Shown: positions 14,451 through 17,936 of the stretch, piece after piece
Position numbering within the stretch: position 1 is the stretch's first letter
Layout: each line of letters starts with the position of its first letter
DNA from: an uncultured Lachnospiraceae bacterium
GTDB taxonomy: Bacteria > Bacillota > Clostridia > Lachnospirales > Lachnospiraceae
DNA length: 17,936 bases
Assembly: GCA_949346185.1 (NCBI GenBank)
Contig: CASGVX010000009.1
Coordinates: 1-17,936, forward strand
Reading direction: 5' to 3'
The notes under the pieces: generated by a model
Databases searched by the model: none
The model's input: only the letters and a program-made list of their open reading frames with translations
Told to the model about the DNA's origin: nothing
Position numbers and translations under genes: made by a program

Positions 14451-15746
14451 CTAAATACAGAAAGCCGCATAGAGAGGAACGGTCTTCTTACCCTCCTCCA
14501 TGCCGAAATTCTTCGCAGAAAGCTTAATCGCATATTCCGGCTCGAACCTGTCCATGTACACTCTCAGGCTCTTTGCCCGGGTATTATCCGCTGATTTCAC
14601 CTCGATGGGAATGAGCTTCCCATCCCGCTGGATGACAAAATCAATTTCCGCTCCCCTCTCCGATTCCCAGTAGTACGTGCTGTAGCCATTGATGGAAAGT
14701 TGTACATTGACATAATTTTCAGCCATGCCTCCCTTGAAATCATTCAATTCCTCCACCATATAGAGGATGTCATTTGCCACCAGTTCTTTCTTGGCGCAGA
14801 GCAATCCCAAATCCGATACATAAATCTTGAAGGCATCAATATCCCGGTAATTCTCCAAAGGTTTCTTGATTTGCTCGACCCTGTATATCTTAGAGGCAAT
14901 CCCGGACAAGCACAGCCATTCCAAAGCGTTTTCAAACTCCGAAGCCCTAGCCCCCTTCTTTATCAGCTTATACCGAAAACGGGTATTTTTCTTGGAAAGC
15001 TGCACCGTGATATTGTCATAGGCAAGCCTGGTCTTCTTTATCTCATTCAAATGGTTATACTTGCTCATATCATTCAAATAACTTGCCAATATGGTATCCT
15101 GAGTGTGCCGCACGAGAATATAATCCCCAGTCTCCACATACTGCATCACGCATTCCGGCATCCCGCCCACAATCAGATACTGTCGGTACAACTGCATCGC
15201 GCTATCATGGAGAGCCGCAGGCATCGGCTTATTGCTGGCAAAGCACTTCTTAATCCGCTCCACCAGATTCTCCTCCCCCATGGCCAGCAGGAACTCCTCC
15301 ATATCCATGGGATACAGCGTCTTGATATCCACCTTTCCCACGGGAAAGGAAAATTCTGCCCTGTTGACCGCCACGCCTAGGAGACTGCCCGCCACAATAA
15401 TATGATATTCCGGTGCATCCTCGCAGAAATATTTCAAACTTGTCAGCGCTCTCTCGCACAGTTGCACCTCATCAAATACCACCAGCGTCTTTTCACTGAC
15501 AATGGTCTGTCCCGCTATATGGGATAAAATAGGCAGGAGATACCCAGGACTGATATCCTCCCCAAAGCTTTCCACCAATTTAGGATTCGTCTCAAAATTA
15601 AAATAAACCACGTTCTCGTAATGGGTCCGCCCAAACTCCAAAATGGAATAGGTCTTCCCCACCTGCCTGGCCCCCTGCAGTATCAGCGGCTTCCGATGGG
15701 GATCTGCCTTCCACTTTTCCAAATATTTTACGATTTTTCTATACAT
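14451..15746 (-). CDS. AAA ATPase with DUF4143 domain
   Basis: A 431-residue protein of the widespread AAA_14/DUF4143 family. Seen: Walker A GARQVGKT (25-32), Walker B LVVFDEVQ (88-95, D92-E93), sensor-like VAGSLLG (118-124), and family motif YLIVGGMPE. The C-terminal part holds a PD-(D/E)XK-like core: ENY, then GAEIDFVI, then IPIEVKSADN. Members are abundant in gut Clostridia and Bacteroidetes. Their role is unproven, and proposals include nucleic-acid processing or defence. Start: ATG at 15746, six bases after GGGAGGT. An upstream in-frame start (15761) would precede this site. Monocistronic: own promoter region with AT-rich repeats upstream, bidirectional terminator downstream. Such genes are often accessory and mobile, but no mobility gene is next to it. 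Confidence 0.93.
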   Translation of the reverse strand: MYRKIVKYLEKWKADPHRKPLILQGARQVGKTYSILEFGRTHYENVVYFNFETNPKLVESFGEDISPGYLLPILSHIAGQTIVSEKTLVVFDEVQLCERALTSLKYFCEDAPEYHIIVAGSLLGVAVNRAEFSFPVGKVDIKTLYPMDMEEFLLAMGEENLVERIKKCFASNKPMPAALHDSAMQLYRQYLIVGGMPECVMQYVETGDYILVRHTQDTILASYLNDMSKYNHLNEIKKTRLAYDNITVQLSKKNTRFRYKLIKKGARASEFENALEWLCLSGIASKIYRVEQIKKPLENYRDIDAFKIYVSDLGLLCAKKELVANDILYMVEELNDFKGGMAENYVNVQLSINGYSTYYWESERGAEIDFVIQRDGKLIPIEVKSADNTRAKSLRVYMDRFEPEYAIKLSAKNFGMEEGKKTVPLYAAFCI

Positions 15747-15775
15747 TAGCCTACCTCCCAAAAGGTTCTAACTAC

Positions 15776-15804
15776 AGTATAGCACATATTCATGTGATTT
15801 TACA
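15776..15804 (-). promoter_or_regulatory. Probable promoter of the ATPase gene
   Basis: On the minus strand, TATACT (15781-15776) is preceded, 17 bases away, by TGTAAA (15804-15799), a poor -35. The spacer holds the palindrome CACAT-4 nt-ATGTG (15783-15796), so an activator or repressor may act here. Confidence 0.45.
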
Positions 15805-15862
15805 CGTGTTTTATATTATTTTTCACATTAAATTACATGTATTTTTTATATTATTTTACATT
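15783..15862. repeat. AT-rich tandem repeat with palindromic sites
   Basis: Two imperfect direct copies of a 29-base unit, at 15801-15829 and 15834-15862. Each unit begins with an 8-bp perfect palindrome (ACACGTGT at 15802-15809, TACATGTA at 15834-15841) and then shares a TATATTATTTT tract. A related split palindrome lies at 15783-15796. They sit just upstream of the ATPase promoter, which suggests several binding sites for one regulator. Confidence 0.6.
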
Positions 15863-15897
15863 TTTCTGCACGAGTTTTTGGACATATATGACAGATT

Positions 15898-16878
15898 TCA
15901 GCATGAACTTGCTGCCTGCAACTGCTCTAAAAATTTTCTCTCAATTTCCTTTATGAACTCCCTCCCCTCTTCCTCCGTTCCCTGAAACGGGGCAAACCCT
16001 CCAGCCATAATGTCATGGCCACCTCCGCTGCCAATCCCTTTCAGCGCCTGAGCCACTATCTTTCCAGCATCCGCATCCCCCTCGCTCCTCACGGAAAATT
16101 TGTAGCCGTCCGGTTTTCTCGAATAGACCACGGAAAAAGTTATTTCCACCATATTGAGCATAAAATCCGACACGCAGGAAACCAACGCCTCCGGGCAGTT
16201 TTTCCCCGCATTAGCAAAGGAGACGCTCCCATAACGCTTAATGCTGTCTATGGCCTTTGCGTAGGCATGCAAATCTGACAGCAGGAGTTCCGCATTTTCC
16301 AAATGGTAAATCAATCCTTTGTCTGCTATGGGAAACATCCGATATAGCATTTCCAAATCCAGTTTATTGACCCCTCTGGAAAGCTTGTCCGTGTCACTCC
16401 TGATGCCAAAGGTCAGTACGGTTGCCGTCTTTCTGTCCATAGGAATTTCATTTTCAAAAAAATAACTGGCAATGATGGTAGCACATGCCCCCATCTCCGG
16501 CCTAATATCACTAAAACGATACTCTATCTGATTTACAATGGGATGATGGTCGATGCAAATAATCTCCTCCCCGGGAACATCCAGCACATTGGCATTCAAT
16601 TTCTGCACATCTACCAGAAGAATCTCATCGCTCTCCTGCAATTCCATCTCTAATTCCGACACATTTACCATCTCTATTCCGAGAGCCTCAATGATATGAT
16701 TGGTGTTGTACCGCTCGATCTTTCCCTCATAGCAAATGGTAGAAACCTTCCCCTGGCTCCTCAATAACTGCTGCAATCCATATGCGGACGCAATGGCATC
16801 CGGATCTGGAAAATTATGCGTCTGAATATACACTTTATCATTGTGTATGGCATTTAATAATTTCTGTAAACTGGTCAT
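15898..16878 (-). CDS. DHH/DHHA1 phosphoesterase, NrnA-like
   Basis: A 326-residue soluble manganese phosphoesterase. Seen: DHH domain with H21 and D25/D27 in THNFPDPDAIASA, D90 (LLVDVQ), D110-H111-H112 (CIDHHP) and D162 (GIRSDTD); then a DHHA1 domain with GSGGGHDIMAGGF near the C-terminus. All catalytic motifs are present. The family includes NrnA, which degrades nano-RNAs and dephosphorylates pAp, and stand-alone enzymes that cleave pApA or pGpG, the linear products of cyclic dinucleotides. Which one applies cannot be told by eye. Start: ATG at 16878 after GGAG; the TTG at 16908 lies ahead of the ribosome site. A GGDEF-domain fragment lies just upstream on the same strand. No terminator is seen after its stop. 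Confidence 0.93.
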   Translation of the reverse strand: MTSLQKLLNAIHNDKVYIQTHNFPDPDAIASAYGLQQLLRSQGKVSTICYEGKIERYNTNHIIEALGIEMVNVSELEMELQESDEILLVDVQKLNANVLDVPGEEIICIDHHPIVNQIEYRFSDIRPEMGACATIIASYFFENEIPMDRKTATVLTFGIRSDTDKLSRGVNKLDLEMLYRMFPIADKGLIYHLENAELLLSDLHAYAKAIDSIKRYGSVSFANAGKNCPEALVSCVSDFMLNMVEITFSVVYSRKPDGYKFSVRSEGDADAGKIVAQALKGIGSGGGHDIMAGGFAPFQGTEEEGREFIKEIERKFLEQLQAASSC

Positions 16879-16916
16879 ATCACTCTCCGTTTCTCCCCGT
16901 ACAAGCAACGCTGTCG

Positions 16917-17054
16917 CTATTCACTGCTGTACGTTGTCTCATAGCACAGCCACATCCAGGAATCATCCACTACCTGATTTTTTCCATTCTGTTTCCCTAT
17001 ATACATTCTGTCATCTGCCAATTCAATCAAATCCGTCAAATCCCTCCGATCCAT
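16917..17054 (-). pseudogene. Orphan C-terminal fragment of a GGDEF domain
   Basis: A 45-codon frame (open upstream to about 17108, overlapping the symporter 3' end) contains ADDRMYIGKQNGKNQVV, the usual closing motif of GGDEF diguanylate cyclase domains (compare AD.AMY.AK..GRN.v), preceded by the helix DLTDLIEL. The catalytic GGDEF loop and all upstream parts are absent. No ribosome site precedes the ATG at 17054. It is best read as the tail of a lost diguanylate cyclase gene, cut off where the symporter gene now ends. A short real gene is less likely. Confidence 0.6.
16998..17026 (-). promoter_or_regulatory. Possible promoter of the DHH phosphoesterase gene
   Basis: On the minus strand, TTGAAT (17026-17021), a 17-base spacer and TATATA (17003-16998), about 115 bases from the ATG. 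It lies inside the GGDEF fragment, so it may be a chance match. Confidence 0.35.
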
Positions 17055-17068
17055 GCTGATACGAAATT

Positions 17069-17936
17069 CTATTTTCCCAGCGCCGTCTTCTGGGAAACCT
17101 TCGTCTCCCTATCATAACAACGAAATGCCTCATCCACCAGCGCCTCATCCGGTTTCGGAGTAAACAGGCTCACTATCGGCACAATGACCAGACCCGCCAA
17201 CATGGCAATCGCACCGCAGTTAATCGGTGATTGTAAAATTACCGGGAAGGATTCCCTGAAAAAAATATTTGCAATCATCAAGATCGAACTGAAAAAGAAA
17301 CATGCCCAGCAAGATGCCTTCGTAACTCTTTTTGAATACAGGGCATACATGAACGGCGCTAGGAAAGCGCCCGCCAACGCGCCCCAAGATACGCCCATTA
17401 ACTGAGCGATAAATGTCACGGCACTCTTATACTGAATCAAAGCAAGCACAGCAGATATCACAATAAATACCACCACTAGTACCCGTATGTATAACACTTG
17501 TTTTTTCTCGCTCATATTCTTCACGAAATGATCCTTCAAAAAATCAATGGTCAGCGTAGAACTGGAGGCGATGACCAGAGAAGATAAGGTAGACATTGAA
17601 GCAGACAGCACCAGAATCACTACCAGCGCAATCAGCAGCGGAGACAGATTGGAGAGCATGGTAGGAATAATGGAATCAAATCCATTTGCCTCCACATCAA
17701 TCTGATCCGAAAACAACCTGCCAAATCCTCCCAAAAAATAACACCCGCCGGCTACTACCAAGGCAAATATGGTAGAGATAATCGTGCCCTTCTTAATTGA
17801 CTCCTCATTTTTAATCGCATAAAACTTCTGCACCATCTGAGGCAGTCCCCAAGTTCCCAAGGAAGTCAAAATCACCACAAAGAGCAAATTCAAAGGAGAA
17901 CGTGTAGGTGTAGAGCGTGCCGGCTTTCGGCGCGGC
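17069..17936 (-). CDS. Sodium:solute symporter, 3' part (PutP-like)
   Basis: The C-terminal part of a sodium:solute symporter (SSS family); the 5' end lies outside the window. At least six hydrophobic segments are seen, with the family blocks LTSLGTWGLPQMVQKFYAIK and LSASMSTLSSLVIASSSTLT, matching the sodium-binding helices of PutP-type carriers. The soluble tail ends in QKTALGK. The substrate (proline, pantothenate or another organic acid) cannot be told. From 17893 to the edge the frame stays open but reads as a basic, Pro/Arg-rich string unlike the family. Another frame there reads AGTLYTYTFS, which looks more natural, so a small indel near 17894-17900 is possible. No terminator follows the stop; the GGDEF fragment overlaps its end. 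Confidence 0.85.
   Translation of the reverse strand, partial: PRRKPARSTPTRSPLNLLFVVILTSLGTWGLPQMVQKFYAIKNEESIKKGTIISTIFALVVAGGCYFLGGFGRLFSDQIDVEANGFDSIIPTMLSNLSPLLIALVVILVLSASMSTLSSLVIASSSTLTIDFLKDHFVKNMSEKKQVLYIRVLVVVFIVISAVLALIQYKSAVTFIAQLMGVSWGALAGAFLAPFMYALYSKRVTKASCWACFFFSSILMIANIFFRESFPVILQSPINCGAIAMLAGLVIVPIVSLFTPKPDEALVDEAFRCYDRETKVSQKTALGK

Overview
The window looks like chromosomal DNA of a spore-forming, low-to-mid GC Clostridia, most likely a Lachnospiraceae. The reasons are strong AGGAGG-type ribosome sites, sigma-A-like promoters, a cotJ spore-coat operon, lrgAB, a YtrA-type GntR/ABC operon and a SEC-C protein of a type I associate with that family. Family and species are inferences from gene content. 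No tRNA, rRNA, CRISPR array, integrase or transposase was seen.

Left part (75-5076, minus strand): a four-gene signalling operon, transcribed from a good promoter at 5048-5076. Its order is a SEC-C zinc-motif protein, a soluble PAS histidine kinase ending in a degenerate Hpt-like domain (His replaced by Asn), a REC-HD-GYP response regulator, and a CheA-like kinase with an Hpt domain but no CheW domain. The roughly 195-nt leader contains an 11-bp long-range pairing that competes with a nearer 7-bp pairing. The gap before the cheA-like gene carries a 20-bp hairpin over the stop codon of the preceding gene and three evenly spaced copies of one small hairpin.

Middle (5104-9940): a galactofuranose-flavoured region. 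cysK-like, glf (UDP-galactopyranose mutase), lrgA and lrgB run on the minus strand. glf, lrgA and lrgB are translationally coupled. A GT2 glycosyltransferase, probably a galactofuranosyltransferase, is divergent from cysK, and both promoters are visible. It meets the next operon tail to tail with one base between the stop codons.

9942-12679 (minus): a GntR (YtrA-type) / ABC ATPase / two-permease operon with overlapping genes, a near-consensus promoter and a palindrome over its -10 that is a likely self-operator. 12938-14087 (plus): a sporulation cotJ operon in which CotJA and CotJB are one fused protein, followed by the CotJC manganese catalase and a strong terminator.

Right part (14138-17936): a zone with signs of decay. 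A frameshifted FMN-binding-domain pseudogene ends in a bidirectional terminator shared with an AAA/DUF4143 ATPase on the minus strand. Then come a DHH/DHHA1 phosphoesterase, an orphan C-terminal fragment of a GGDEF domain, and the 3' part of a sodium:solute symporter that runs off the window and may itself be frameshifted at the edge.

The observations most worth a second look are the SEC-C/PAS-kinase/HD-GYP/CheA-like operon with its RNA structures, the CotJA-CotJB fusion, and the coupling of glf with lrgAB.
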